Below are positions 28,101-40,816 of a stretch of DNA of 64,000 bases, piece by piece. Position numbers and translations under genes: made by a program. Position 1 is the first letter of the stretch. Every line of letters starts with the position of its first letter. Under the pieces are notes generated by a model. It worked only from the letters and a program-made list of their open reading frames with translations, did no database searches and was not told the DNA's origin. The DNA is from Chamaecrista fasciculata (lineage: Eukaryota > Streptophyta > Magnoliopsida > Fabales > Fabaceae), in contig QANZ01042858.1 of NCBI GenBank assembly GCA_003254925.1, positions 62,001 to 126,000 of the forward strand, read 5' to 3'.

Positions 28101-28611
28101 AGGACAAATTACATTTTGGTACCTTATTCTATGGATCAGTTTCATTTTGGTATCTTGCTTTTTCAAAAGTGATACTTTCATATTTTATTCTTTACAATTG
28201 TTAACACTTTGATACTCAAATTTAATTTTCTGTTAAGTTTTAATGGTGAAGTTACAGGTGACCATCACGTGTAGAGTAAAAATGCCTAAATGTCCATGTT
28301 CTCTCATTTTTCACAATTTAAATTTTAAAACATCAAAAAATCGTGAAAAACATTAAGATTCGAAGCGAAAGGATTTTGGAACGTTTTATCATTTGAGTCG
28401 TGAAAAATGAGAGGCAAATGAACATTTGGGTGATTTTACTATACTCGTAATAGTTACATGCGGCTTCACCTTCAAAACTTAATAGAAAAATAAATTTGGG
28501 TATCAAAGTATTAACAGTGCAAAGAAAATGGTACTAAATTATTACTTTTGAAAGAACAATGTATCAAAGTAAAAACAATTCATACAACCGTATATCATAT
28601 TGTAATTTACC
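28101..28611. mobile_element. Long-TIR MITE (family B)
   Basis: Ends AGGACAAATTACATTTTGGT and the inverse TATTGTAATTTACC, flanked by the perfect 9-bp duplication CTTTATTTA (28092-28100, 28612-28620). A 9-bp duplication fits the Mutator superfamily. Same family as 4521-4993. Confidence 0.8.
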
Positions 28612-29889
28612 CTTTATTTATTCCATAAAGAATAGGCTTCGAATTAATGACCGGCTTTCTCAGTCTTTTAGCTCCAATCCATCAATCTATACTCTAACTT
28701 TTTGTTTACTTGGAATTATGATCACTATATCATCTTAAATACTTTCGAGAATTCTCAACTTTTATAGACTTCCTTTAGTATTGTTTTAAGACCTTTATTC
28801 AGCCCTTAAATTTCCACTTCTTCTCACATATATACATTAATCTCTCTCTCTAACCTGGACGTCTTGTCAAGTAACTCTATTCAAATCAGATGACAAGTTA
28901 TATCTAACAGAAAAACTATGTTCTATAATAGATTGCAGAAAGACAATCTAAAATAAAATAAAGAAGAAAAGGAGAAAAAGAAAATTAATGAGGATTCTCT
29001 AAAACTAGGAGGTTCTTTGTCATATATTTGAGTTTGAGAGGTGAATGAAGATCCTTATTTTTTGAAGAGGAGAGAGTCAAAGTGCTTATCTATTTAATGT
29101 GAGACTTCATATATTACAATGAGCTCTCAAATAGGCTCAAAGGATTCTCATCTAGACATAAATTAACCCAAAAATCAACATTGTCCATTTGCAAATAGTG
29201 GGAGACCCTCTTTTCTCAATCTGATCATATTGTCTCCTTTTCATACTTTGTGTTTATCTTGACCATCTTATACTAGTGTAGCTAGGAGCTCTTATACTAG
29301 AACTATTTTTTCAAGACCAACATAATTAGGTGCTACTACGCGTAGAGGTATGAGAATATGACCACATGTCATATTTGAATCTATATATGTTTATATACAT
29401 CATAAGGCTAGTATGATCCCTTTCAATCACATAAAAATTCAAACTTTAGTTATACTCAATTGCGATAAGTATGTGTGCTTCTATATTTCCTTTAATATGA
29501 TATTTAGTTTCTTTTTTAGAACCCTCCCACCCTCCCTTTTTTTCCGAACTTTCTTCTCAAAACATTGAGGACGATGTTCACTTTAAGTATGAGAGAGAGT
29601 TTTTTGAACTCATACTTTTTCGATTTGGGTTCTTTGATTGGAAATTTTATAATGAATTTGAGCAATTTTTCTTTTGTTAAGGGTGTGTTTGGATTGGGAA
29701 GATTTGGGGAGAAGGGGAGGGGAGGGGAGAGATTAGAGAACTCTCCCTCTTGTTTGGGGAGAGAGATAATGAAGGAGGAGAGGAAGGAGGGAGAGGGAGG
29801 ATTTAAATTGTAGTGCAAATTTGAAAATCAGAGGATTTTAGAATTCTTCATCTTTTTTTTGTAACAATTTTTAATTTAAATAGTCATTA
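28612..29889. other. Intergenic DNA, no gene recognised
   Basis: Mixed A/T-rich sequence. A purine-rich GGGGAGAGG/GGAGGGAG block lies at 29695-29805. Positions 29680-29780 (GTGTTTGGATTGGG...) look like one end of a common plant repeat, but no second end was found. Confidence 0.35.
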
Positions 29890-30175
29890 TGATCTTCAAA
29901 CTGTGAGGTTAGTTTCATTTTGGTCCTCTAGTTATTTTTTGTTCTGTTTTGGTCCTCAAATTATGGGATTATTTTGGTCCTTAAACTAATCTTTGTTTCT
30001 TTTGATTCTCAAACTATTTTTTGTTTTATTTTGGTCCTCAAACAATTTTTTATTTTATTTTGGTTTTCAGACTATTTTTTGTTTTATTTTGGTCCTCAAA
30101 CTATTTTTTATTCCATTTTGGTCCTCAAACTATTTTTTTTGTTTTGGTCCTTAAACTATTTTTTTGTTTTGGACT
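29890..30175. repeat. Minisatellite, about 30-bp unit (TTTTGGTCCTCAAACTATTT)
   Basis: Roughly nine imperfect head-to-tail copies of a unit near 30 bp built on TTTTGGTCCTCAAAC plus a T-rich spacer. It resembles the GGTCC words in MITE arms nearby, so it may have arisen by tandem expansion of one arm. Confidence 0.75.
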
Positions 30176-30508
30176 CGCCTCGAAATATTTGCTCGGGCTA
30201 GCTCGGTCGGGAAAAAGCGGCCCAAGTCGACCAGGTCGAAAAAATTCGACTCGGACCGGCCCTGTCGGAAAAATTCGACTAAGACCGGTCCGGTCGAAAA
30301 AATTTGTCTTGGGTCGGCCCAGTCGGAAAAATTCAACTCTTGCCGGCCCGATCGGAAAAATTTGTCTCGGGCTGGCCCGATCGAAAAGATTCGGCTCAAG
30401 CCAGCCCAGTTGGGAAAAACCGGCCCGATCAAAAAAATTATGCTCGGGCCGGCCAAGTTGAAAAAATACAACTCGGGCCAGCCCGGTCGAAAAAATTCAG
30501 CTCGGGCT
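30176..30508. repeat. Minisatellite, about 29-30-bp unit, GC-rich
   Basis: About eleven imperfect copies of a unit with CGGCCCGGTCGAAAAAATTC followed by a GACTCGGGC-like segment. All frames stay open over it because the period is close to a multiple of three, producing false protein frames. It ends exactly where the Copia LTR begins (30509). Confidence 0.8.
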
Positions 30509-32588
30509 TGTTGGGAATTCTAGGCGCCTAACGCAGCGGAAGCAAATATAAAATTAAAATAAAAACACGCAAGGTCCTAAAATTCCCGAACGGATCCGCT
30601 AGTAGAATTTAAAACTTTTAAGATAGTGGTATACCTCACGAGTTTCAATCGATTGGTTGAACAAGGCGTGTTCCAGGAGTCCACTCGCAGCGTCCTCCCT
30701 CTGCCGGCAATCCACACGAACAGTTTCTTCGGGCACCAAGGTGCTAGCCTTCAGTTCTTTTCTCCAAAAGAACCAGGGACCAATCTACAGTGTATTTGAA
30801 CTCAAGAACTCCTTCTTGATTCAAACTCCAAAAGGTGGCGCATGAGAATTCCCCACAAGAACTCTTCTTGTTTTTCCTTCTCTCACAAACCCTAATTTGG
30901 CAACCACAAATCGAATTGCCTAACTCTTAGGCCAACTCGATTTTCCCCTCTCAACTCTTGAGAACCAAATTTTTCCTCACTTGGAAGCTGGGTTTTGAAG
31001 GAGGCGAATTTTCTATCTCTCTCAACTAGGAGGATGAAAATTGCACAAATGAATTCTCTCATGGTGGCTTAACCTAGGCGCCTAGCCCTAGGGTTTTTAT
31101 AATTATTTTTAGAGCATTATTATAATTCTAAATCATAATAATAATGGCTTTCATGAATTGAATTTTAAATTATAATATTACCATAATATTAAATTTAAAT
31201 TCAAATCATAATCTTAGAGAATCAAAATGAGAGATCAAATCTCCCATGGGACCCACCTAAGATGCGCCATATGCCTCTAAAATTTCTTTGGAATTTTATA
31301 AATCAAAAACCTTCCTTAACTCTTAAGAAAGCATGACTCACCAAAGATCCTCTTTTGAATTCAAATCTTTTGATATCTCCATCAAATCTTTTGAATTCAA
31401 ATTATTATTTAAATTAATAAAACAATTTTATTAACCTAAATATCATAAAAGAGGCGCCACCCTCATGCCAATATTAGGGAATTTTATAATTCAATAATTT
31501 CCTAACTTTTAGGAACCTTATCTGAATTATTTTTCCTTAATATTTTAATTGTAAATAATTAATCCAAATTAATTATTTAACAATTATTATATTTAAATTT
31601 GTCTCACAAATTTAAATACTTCACAACTGTAGATCAATTAAGACAAGACATAATGTCCCAGACATTTCCTCTTTGTCTTAAATCGTGCCACCGGAGTGAC
31701 CCACGAATTAACCCTAATTCGTGTCCCTTTTAAACGGTGTCCTGTTCCTGCTCGTGTGTGACCCAGCAGGCCCCACGTGAAGTTGGCAGTAGGTCATCCC
31801 CATGACCTACAAGTCGTGAGCGGACTCTAGCAAGCCATCACGACTACCCAAAATACGTGAGTTATCGGTTTTTACCAAAACCGACTTAACCTTAGTACCT
31901 CCATGGCACCGACCCTATTGTTCTGCGATATCTTGGTTATGGATCAGGCACGGGAAAGTCATCCATGATCCAAACCTTTACTTTCTCGATCTCCTTGAGT
32001 AAGTCCCAATATCTAGCATGGCCATGCATTTCCTGGACAGACTCATCGAGGGCGCCAGTAAGATATCTCCCAATTTAATGGGGAACAAAATCCCAATTTT
32101 GGTCAGTCCACATTCCTCAGCACGGCAATCAACCAAACCCGTACTTAGCCCTTATGACTACCCTGTTACGGGCAGCGTTAGACTAAGCCAAAGTCTGACA
32201 ACTGCAACGCCGGAATAATGATGACCTCAGGTCTAAGGCGTCGTGACAGGTGTACAGGAGAGGCAAGCTGATGACTAAACCCATGCAGGACTCTCCGGGT
32301 CAGTCCAGCAACTCGTAACCCCTTACGTAATTGCACCATGACTCTCGTACCAGCATCTAGTGCATGCATCTCTATGCACCGAGGTCATGCTGGTCTTAGT
32401 TCATTTCAAGTTCCCACTTGAATGAGCGACCAGGGACAGTTTAGATTAATTATCTCATAATTAATCACGGACTGTTATCATAGTAAACATGCTAATAACA
32501 TGATAACCATTAATTTATCTCCATAAATTAATTGATATGTTCACAAGATACCTATAAAATGATTGGCCCTAGGGCACAATCTCCAACA
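30509..32588 (-). mobile_element. Copia 3' LTR, 2.08 kb
   Basis: Plus-strand ends are TGTTGGGAATTC and CTCCAACA (TG...CA). The purine-rich tract on the minus strand immediately outside the right end (GCAAGTGGGAGTC, 32589-32601) is the polypurine tract, so this is the 3' LTR of an element transcribed on the minus strand. The ORFs inside are noncoding LTR sequence. Confidence 0.8.
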
Positions 32589-33905
32589 GACTCCCACTTG
32601 CACTAGGTACAATCATTAATCCAACTGTTCCTAACTCTTAGGAACATCCATTAATGTGTGTCTAATCTCCATCTGACACTACATGATGCCCATGTAAGAC
32701 CTGTGCTAGGGATCTCCATATGACATTAATGTTCCTAACATTATCATAAGAGGATCGGCAACATCATCCTCGTATGCTACCTTAACATATCTTGATATCA
32801 CCATCTCTAGGTGATCATGTCTGAGTGCATATATATATATATATATCACTGTCGGAACATCAGTGGGGATCCAATGCCATTTGGTGTCTTCTTGTCTCCA
32901 CAGGGTGACCACCAATCACACCTCAGACACAAGTTTTACGGTCTGCGTCTCTACGCGACCAACCCTTTTGTTGTAGAATCAGCAATCGTGCTCTCTGCTT
33001 GGAAACTCTTTCCAACTCACGATGCTATCTGTTCAGGAGAAACACGTACCCATACAGCGATTCATCTTGGTAGGTTTTGGAAAACGGGCACCTGTGTAAC
33101 TCTTACACATTTATTCCACCATAATCCAAGATTTCATCCTTAGTTCTTCCTAAGTACTCAAGGATGCTTATGACAGCGGTACAAGGATCCTCACCAGGGT
33201 CTTGTTGGAACCGGCTTGTCACGTTCAGGGCAAACGACACATCGGGTCGAGTACAAGCATGATGGATCCTATTGCCGAAGCATAAGGGATGCCAGTCATG
33301 CGCCCTTGCTCAACAAGTGCCTTGGGACACTGTTTCTTGCTCAGGGTCAATCCTTGATTCATCGACATGAATCCCTCTTGGAGTCTTGCATACTGAACCC
33401 CTTCAGTACCTCATCCAATTATGTACTCTGACTCAATCCAAGAAGCCTACAAGATCTATCTCCATAGATCTTAATGCCTAGAATATAGGCAGCTTCTTCC
33501 TTCATTGGAAAAAGATTTCCAAACCAAGATTCACAATCTCTAAGGTTGGAACATTATTTCCAATGCGCAATATGTCATTGACATATAGCACCAAGAACAC
33601 AACTGTGCTCTCACTAACCTTCTTGTAAACACAAGGTTCATCAAGGTTTTGCAAGAAGCCAAACGCTTTGACTACTTCATCAAAACGATGATTCCAACTC
33701 CTTGATGCTCGCTTCAATCCATAAATGGATTTCCAAAGCTTGCACACCTTTACTGGTTCCTCTGGACATTCAAACCCCTCAGGTTGTGTCGCACACATCC
33801 TTGGGCAGCCTTCCAGGCTCTTTTGACATCCATTTGCCATATCTCATAGGCAAGCAGGATCCTAATGGTCTTGGCCATTGTAATAGGGGAAAAGGTTTCG
33901 GTCGA
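32589..33905 (-). pseudogene. Decayed Copia pol remnant (reverse transcriptase, RNase H)
   Basis: Minus-strand translation gives Copia reverse transcriptase sequence (33502-33905): an ETFSP...MAK segment, PEGFECPEEP, KSIYGLKRASRSWN, and YVND where active elements have YVDD. Further on (about 33150-33480) fragments of the RVT_2/RNase H connection appear across several stops and frameshifts. Gag, protease, integrase and the 5' LTR are absent. The truncated side meets a hAT-like repeat at about 33900. Confidence 0.85.
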
Positions 33906-34503
33906 TTCGGGTTTCCTATACGGGTTGTTTTGGATGGCCATTTTAGTGAAACGTCCGTTTGGTCGGGTTGAGCGGGTTAACCCGACTCAACCCGAACCCG
34001 ACCGAAATTTTCATTTTTTTTAATTTTTTTTTATTATATTAAACTCTATAAGTAAATAAAAATTTGTCTATAATAAAATAATAAAAATATGTATTCTTTG
34101 TTTATCTAAATATTTTTATTATTTATAAAGTTAAAATAAAATGATATTTAATTTAATTACAATTAATATCAAATTTTTAGTGTAAAAATTATTTATATAA
34201 TAATATATTTAGTAAAAATTAATTAAAAATATCAATATATGATGAGTTATACATTATAAAATAATTGAGTCAAAATTATCCAATATATATTATGTAGAAT
34301 TAATATTTATATATTGTTATCTATTTAATTTTATTTTTTTTTAAATTAAATTTTAACCCGACTCAACCCGCCCGAACCCGACTCAACCCGATATCATCGG
34401 GTTGTATGGGTTAGCGGTCGGGTTCGGATTGCAAAAAATCAACATGCTCCTTAGTACCCCACCCGATCAACCCGCCCGAACCCAAGTGTTGCTCACCCCT
34501 AGT
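33900..34503. mobile_element. hAT-like nonautonomous repeat rich in ACCCGA
   Basis: Subterminal arms full of CGGGTT/AACCCG words enclose an AT-rich centre (34010-34350). The right end reads GTTGCTCACCCCTA, inverse of the TAGGGGTGAGCAAC start common in plant hAT elements. The left end is uncertain, either nested in or recombined with the Copia remnant. Related pieces: 22435-22580, 34690-34870, 59032-59175. Confidence 0.55.
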
Positions 34504-36927
34504 AAATAGTAATAGAATCATGTAAAATATGTTGTTAATTGGTCGGTTTAGGAAGCTTTTTGTGATGTAAATTAAGAAGTTTTAGTGTTAATTGGTCTAT
34601 TTTTTATTTCTATTGATGTCAAGTTTTCAAAGAGTTGAAAATATCACGCAAAATGTTGTTATATTAAGGCGTTCAGCGACTTTAAAAAAATATACATACT
34701 TAACCTGTCGGCTCAACCCAAACCAACTCACAGAACTACATGTTAAGTTGGTTTGGATTGAATTTTAAAATTTTCAAAAATCATCCCAACTCAACCCGTA
34801 GATAAATATGCAGGTTGAGTTGTGATTTTTCTCAAATCCAACCCAATTCAAATCGTGCTCATACCCTTACTTTTGTGTATTAGAACATAGTATGAGTTGG
34901 CCATATATCACTCTTCGACTAATCCCATTAGACTAAATATCTAAAAATGATTGAATTCATCTTTCGTAATGAAGAAAAATAATGCAAAAATCATTAAGAA
35001 AACATAGTTAAAACAAAAAATTCATGTGAAGTCAAGATTTTCCGTCACAAGTCAACAGTGGCCATCGCTAGCTTACTATTGGTTAACGGTCTTTGGCAAT
35101 GACAATCACAAAAATAATAACCGTTCGACCATTGTCGGCAGTCAACAATCAACAATGACAATCCATAGTGGCATTGGTCGTTTATTAGTCAATGTCAATA
35201 GTCAACCTTTTTCTAATAAAGTCAAAGATCAGTCCCCTTAATTAATCTACTTCATGTGATAGCTAATGTCCTAAATAATATAATTATAGGAAATTAAGAC
35301 ATATTTTTAAGTTTAGGATGTAAACCAATGATTAAATTTTGAATTTAAATTTAAATTTTGAATTCAAAAAATAATATATCCAAAAAAGTATAAATTCTCA
35401 AATTCTATTAAATTTCACTTGATCAAATGAATTTAATTCCATTTTAAACACTCTTAGATATATACATTTATGAAAACAGACACTTGTTGTCTTTTTTTTT
35501 TTCTCTGAAAAATAATTTATTCAAAAGTAAGATAAAATTAAACATAATACAAACAAAAACAAAATAAAAATACTTAATCTCTTCCTAGTATAAACAACAA
35601 CACTAACAAACATGTTTTCTTTAGTTTTGGAATTCGATTATATATTTTTNTAAACAACAACACTACCATGTTTTCTTTAGTTTTGGAATTCGATTATATT
35701 TTTAAAAGATGGAAACATGCACTTCCTAGAATACCCTTCACTTTCTAACCAAATTACATTACGTGTGAGCTTCTGTTTTTGAGTGGACAATAATGCCCAC
35801 CTACTGCGATTTATTTTACCAAACTCACCTTATTCTTAAACCGCCCTCATTTTTTATTCCACAAAATGCCAAATAATTTCAATATTTTAATCTCCAATTT
35901 GGTTGGTGTTGTCACGCTTTCGTGAGTGAGCTGGTTACTACATTTTTAACAATTCACAAGCTTGAAGCTTGGTGTTATAATAATAATCAAACCATTTAAA
36001 TAATAAGTTCTTTCTAACTACCTCATTATGCATGCTTAACATATTAGATAAAGTTATTTTGCATATATATATATAGCACCAACAATAACAGATTGATATA
36101 GTGGTAAGTAACTTGTACAAAATATATATATATATATATATATAGTGGTAAGTAACACGTCCCCAAAGTGAGAAGATCAACTTATTATTAATTATTCATC
36201 AATTCAATTTAGTGATCTTAATGGAATGAGAATAATTATAAATAATAATGATAATTAAATTGAAATAAATACATTTAGAAGGACTGGAGTTTTTTTTTAT
36301 GGGTCCTTCTAACATGTGCCTTTAGGGTACATGTTACAGTTTTTTTTGATTGGACAAGTGAGCTATCAAACATTAAAAATTATCTTTTAAATGAATTTTC
36401 GTAGATTTCAAGATATGAGATGCTCTACTAACCAATTAGAAGAAACTTTAAAATGTGTCCTAAGGAAACATGTTAGATAAATTTTTTTTTTTAAAGAAAG
36501 ATTATTCTTTAACAATGACAACACTATTTATTACTCATGTTAACTGCATGAATACAAGAAAGTTCCACTGAGGATTTCTTTAAATTTGTTGTTTGCCAAA
36601 GTTTGAGTATAACATTTTGGTTATCCAAGGTGATATTTAATTTGTCTAGATCATTGTAAGACGAAAATTAAAATTTTATTTTTAATCAATTCCATTTTTG
36701 TTTTAAATTTTAAAATACTTTAAGACAGCAAAATATGTGAAAAGATTAATTATTTGATTAAAATATTAAGAGGAGTATCAAATGATTAATTGTTAGTTCG
36801 AGATTAACAACTTGTATAAAAATATATTCTTCTGCATTATATAAAGCTTGATCATTTCAAATTTTCTTGACAGAATTACAATTTATAAGTTATGTAAATG
36901 GTAATGATTCCACAAATCATAATAGTA
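34504..36927. other. Intergenic DNA with a scaffold seam
   Basis: Positions 34690-34870 carry CAACCC/GGTTG words like the hAT repeats. GTCAAC-type words cluster at 35040-35210. About 60 bp (AACAACAACACTA...GAATTCGATTATA) is repeated immediately on both sides of the N at 35650. AT microsatellites at 36066-36076 and 36122-36145. No gene. Confidence 0.45.
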
Positions 36928-37232
36928 AGGTCAAAGTGCGCACATTTTGGTTATATATATTTTGCTTAGGTCTTAGTTTGTTTTGTATATTTTTGGTCTC
37001 ATATATTTTACTTAGTCTTAATTTGACCACGTATATTTTTTATTATACTTTTGGTCTCATATCTTTTGGAAAAGTTACAGAATTTGATCTTATATCTTTG
37101 TAAAAAGTTTCACATTATCAGACTAACACTGAAACATTTTACAAAGATATAGGACTAAATCTGTAACAAAAAGAAATATGAAACCAATTTTACTTATGAC
37201 CAAAAATATGAGACAAAAAAAACACTTTAGCT
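36928..37232. mobile_element. Long-TIR MITE (family A), short copy
   Basis: Begins AGGTCAAAGTG and ends CACTTTAGCT. Flanked by TAATAGTA (36920-36927) and TAATAATA (37233-37240), one mismatch. Shares the TTTGGTCTCATAT words with copies at 6404 and 27008. Confidence 0.65.
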
Positions 37233-38203
37233 TAATAATAAGATATAATTTTGACATTTTTCTTATATATTACGTAATTATTTATACATATAATGATTCT
37301 ATTTATAATTTAGTTTTTCCCATGAATGCTAACATAATTGAGAGGCCTTGAAAACAACTGATTGCAAGGTTTCATACATATTCATGACAAGTAAGCCATT
37401 GATCCATGATTGAAGCTTAGGTGGGGAATTGAAATGTGTCATCATCATAATTAATTAAAAAGATAGAATTAATTAAAAAATTAGAACAAGAGAGGGGGGA
37501 AATTATTTTTTATTTTTAGGGGTTCATGTTATATTAATTAATAATATTTAGCATCTATGTGAAGCCTTATACTCTGAGTGTGGCATCAAACAATACCAAT
37601 TATGGATCCTTATCGCATTCATATTGTCACTCCCTATGGTTTTGTCATCTCTCTTCAGAAAAAGCAAACGTTATTATCCAATCCCGTAATGATTTTATAT
37701 ATATATATATAATTATATATTAATCGTCAACCTGAAGATAAGCACAGATTCTTCCTTTAAAATAATAAATCAGAAATTTATAAGTTATAACCACCGGACA
37801 CCGTTGGTCCCACATTTATATAAAAAAATATTATTTTTCAATAAATTTACATGACAAATATGGTTTAATTAATGAAAAGTTGTTAACAAAAAGCAAACAA
37901 AAGATTATTTGTCTTAATATTATATATATGTATATACATATTTGATTCATTTTGTCTAGTCTCTAGCAAGTGTGCTAAATTTAATTGAAATAATTTGTTT
38001 GGCTGTGATAGAATATGTTCTATTATAAATTTTGAAATTCTATAACAAAATAAAAGTGAAGAAAGATTAATAGCATTAATATGCGGGCTTTAAGTTTTAT
38101 AAAATCAATCTTTATACTTTTAGAAATGTTTAAGTTTTAATCTTTAATACTTAAGTTTGTCATATAACTACTTGTTTAAAATATTAAACTAAGATTATAT
38201 ATA
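37233..38203. other. Intergenic AT-rich DNA
   Basis: No gene or familiar repeat recognised. AT runs at 37697-37730 and 37920-37940. Confidence 0.4.
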
Positions 38204-38342
38204 TCTATATTATATTATATGTGGGCGGAAATAAGAGAAAATTTACTATTTGGTCTCTCTTTTTTTATTAAGTTAACGATTTGGTCCCTCATTTTTTTTA
38301 TATACATATTTACGTGCCCGTTAGAGCATGCAAAACCCCTAA
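38204..38342 (+). mobile_element. Tiny Helitron-like element, 139 bp
   Basis: Starts TCTATATTATATTATATG after an A. The imperfect hairpin TTTACGTGC...GCATGCAAA comes a few bases before the terminal CTAA, which is followed by T. A|TC...CTRR|T with a 3' hairpin is the Helitron pattern. A relative is at 42046-42225. Confidence 0.5.
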
Positions 38343-38454
38343 TATATATATATATATATCATGGCATAAAAAATCTAAGGTGCATATGGAAATGGCATGT
38401 TTTTTGGTATTGAAATTGTTAGTATTGTACAAGACTCCTTTGATACATCACTAT

Positions 38455-39025
38455 TTGGGCGTACGCCTAAGTAGCCCTTGAATCGGACTCCCTCTCCCCT
38501 CCAAACCTGTCAAGGCGCACTGGAGCCATTCGAGTGCCCTCCGAACATTAGAGGCGGCCGCGCTCCACCCTGGGTCACAGCGCGCGCCTCCAGACTAACA
38601 CGCAGTCACCCACGACTGCCTTGTCCCGCAAACTTCGCTGAGGGAGATCGTGGGTCACGACCTTAGTCACACCCACGTTCTCCAGTCTCTTGGCGCCCGC
38701 CATGCGAGACGACACGCAATCACCCACGATTGCCTTGCTCCGCAAATCTCGGTCTCCACCACCTCCGCTGGTGGAGATCGTGTCTGGCTACGTGGTGCGC
38801 CCCGCGCGCTGACCACCTCTCTCCCCCTGCTCTATAAATAGAGCTCAACCCAACAGTCTAAGGTGAGCTACTCTTTGCCTCTCAGAAATCTCTCATTCTC
38901 ATATCTCTCATTTACTAACTTGAGCGTCGGAGTATTCTTCGCAGGGCCCCCCTGTGAAGTTCTTGCAGATACTTGGACGATTACTTGCTCTCGCAGCCTA
39001 CATCTGTTGAACTAAGTAAGTGCAA
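38455..39025 (+). mobile_element. GC-rich LTR-like island (probably Ty3/gypsy or TRIM LTR)
   Basis: A sharply GC-rich block in AT-rich surroundings. It carries a TATA box (CTATAAATAGAG, 38831-38842), then CTAACTTGAGCGTCGGAGT and a GCAGGGCCCCCC segment, a combination often found in plant LTR promoters and R regions. An internal ~110-bp segment is duplicated (CACCCACGACTGCCTTG at about 38608 and CACCCACGATTGCCTTG at about 38721). Exact ends and internal domain were not identified. Confidence 0.55.
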
Positions 39026-39797
39026 CCCATTTTCTAATTTATCACTCCTAGTATACAATAATAAATGAATTATTCCTACATTTGGTTTTTCTACATTAAT
39101 TTGCTCTAAGTACTATCACAGAATTAAATAGACCAAAGTTAGTATTTTTTTTTCTAGCTAATCTGGTCGCATAAATTTTCCAGTGTCATCCAATAAGGAT
39201 AGAGATTACAAGAGACATTTAAGGATAGAGATTAAGAGACATTGTTTAAAATGCTAGCTTAATAGGAAACAAGAGAGTTAGTAACTTTAACTGTCATCAT
39301 TAGAGTGACTCTAGAGTTCTTACGAACCTTTTCGTAGTCTCTAAATTAAATGACGTCAACCAAGCATCAAAGTACATGGAAGATCACCTTTTCCAATGCT
39401 TTGCCTAGGACAAAAGCCAACTCTCAATCTCGAAACATCATTTTTCATTGAGAATGAAAAGCCAAACCACACCGCGACGGGGAAATCACATTTGAGGAAG
39501 ACCTAGGAAACAAAATAAAAACTAATGGCATTATATCTACAATTAACATATTGTTGCATCATTAATTTAGTTGAAAACTAAATAAATGTGACTAACATTA
39601 GAACGAAAAAAATTGTGAGACTGAATGAAGAAAAAATAATTCGAAAGGGATCAAATTGTAAAAAATGAATACGTCAAGGTCAAAATAGACTTTTAGTCAA
39701 ATTAAATATTAAGAGTTAAAATTTAATATTTATATAATATAAGGATTGATTTTTAATTCTGTAAGGATTAGAGACTAGCAACCAAATAAAAATTTTA
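39026..39797. other. Intergenic AT-rich DNA
   Basis: No gene recognised. AAGGATAGAGATTA is repeated at 39197-39235. The end of this stretch carries the 9-bp target site of the next element. Confidence 0.4.
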
Positions 39798-40571
39798 GGC
39801 TAAAGTTCTATTTTGGTCCCTCAGTTATGCTCAATGTTCCAAATTAGTCCTTCGGTTATTTTTCGTTCCATATTGGTCCTTCAAATTTTCAAAACTTAGC
39901 ACAGTTGGTCTCTCAAACGTTTTCAATCCATTTCTCAGTTAAAAAAAAAAAAACTTTCATCCCCAAAAGTTTTATTTTCTTATATTAAAGTTATTTTTTT
40001 TTTATAATAATAGGATCAAAACATAAAAAAGATAAATAAATTGAGATAAAAAACACAATCTCTCTCTCATCTTCGGCTTCATCTTCACCGACCCTTTTTT
40101 CCTTCAATTCTTTCTTCCAACAAAGACTTAAGAGTATCATAAACTAAAAAAAAGGAATGTCACCGACGACTACCACAGTACCACCATTAATTTTGACACC
40201 TTCAGCATCTACTCTCCACTTCTCAAATCTTCTCAGGGTTACAATCAATCCACTCTCGACACTGTCTCCATCTTCAGAGAGAGAGAGAATATTTTGTATT
40301 ATTTTGACAAAATCAGTTAAAATTTTAATTTATTTATTTTCCTTACATTTTCATCCTATTATAAAAAAAATCTTAATATAAGAAAATAAAACTTTTAGGT
40401 GATGAAAGTTTATTTTTTCCTTTTTTTTAACGAAAAAATGGATGGAAAACATTTGAGGGACCAATTGTGCTAAGTTTTGGAAAACTGAAGGACCAATATG
40501 AAATGAAAAATAACTGAGGGACCAATTTGGAACATTGAGCATAACTGAGAGACCAAAATAAGACTTTGGCC
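39798..40571. mobile_element. Mutator-type MITE (family D) with 9-bp target duplication
   Basis: Ends GGCTAAAGTTCTATTTTGGT and the inverse ACCAAAATAAGACTTTGGCC, arms about 150 bp. Perfect 9-bp duplication AAAATTTTA (39789-39797, 40572-40580). The centre holds a GA microsatellite (40278-40287) and no transposase. A partial end of the same family is at 58493-58570. Confidence 0.85.
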
Positions 40572-40816
40572 AAAATTTTAATATATATAAGAATTAATGG
40601 CGTGATTAATTTTTCCTTAATATTTTTTATCTTACTTTTTTTTCAAGAAAAATAGAATCATTTTTTTTTTGTGTAACTCATTGATAAAATTTTTTAAGGA
40701 AAAAACCTATATATTATTTTATAAAAAGAATTTAATAACAAAAAAATTAAAAATTTCATCTAAATTTCAAATTTTTCTTTAAGAATGATAAAACAATATA
40801 CGTCCTTTTTTTTATC

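Noticed and set aside
29974..30531. Several overlapping 75-146-codon frames
   Set aside because: They are produced by the minisatellites, whose period near 30 keeps frames open; no start context or family resemblance.
30657..33431. Frames inside the Copia LTR and on the opposite strand of pol
   Set aside because: LTR and retroelement sequence; the coding sense is the minus strand and is broken.
38478..38841. Two GC-rich plus-strand frames
   Set aside because: They lie in the LTR-like island and differ between its two internal duplicate units; no protein family.
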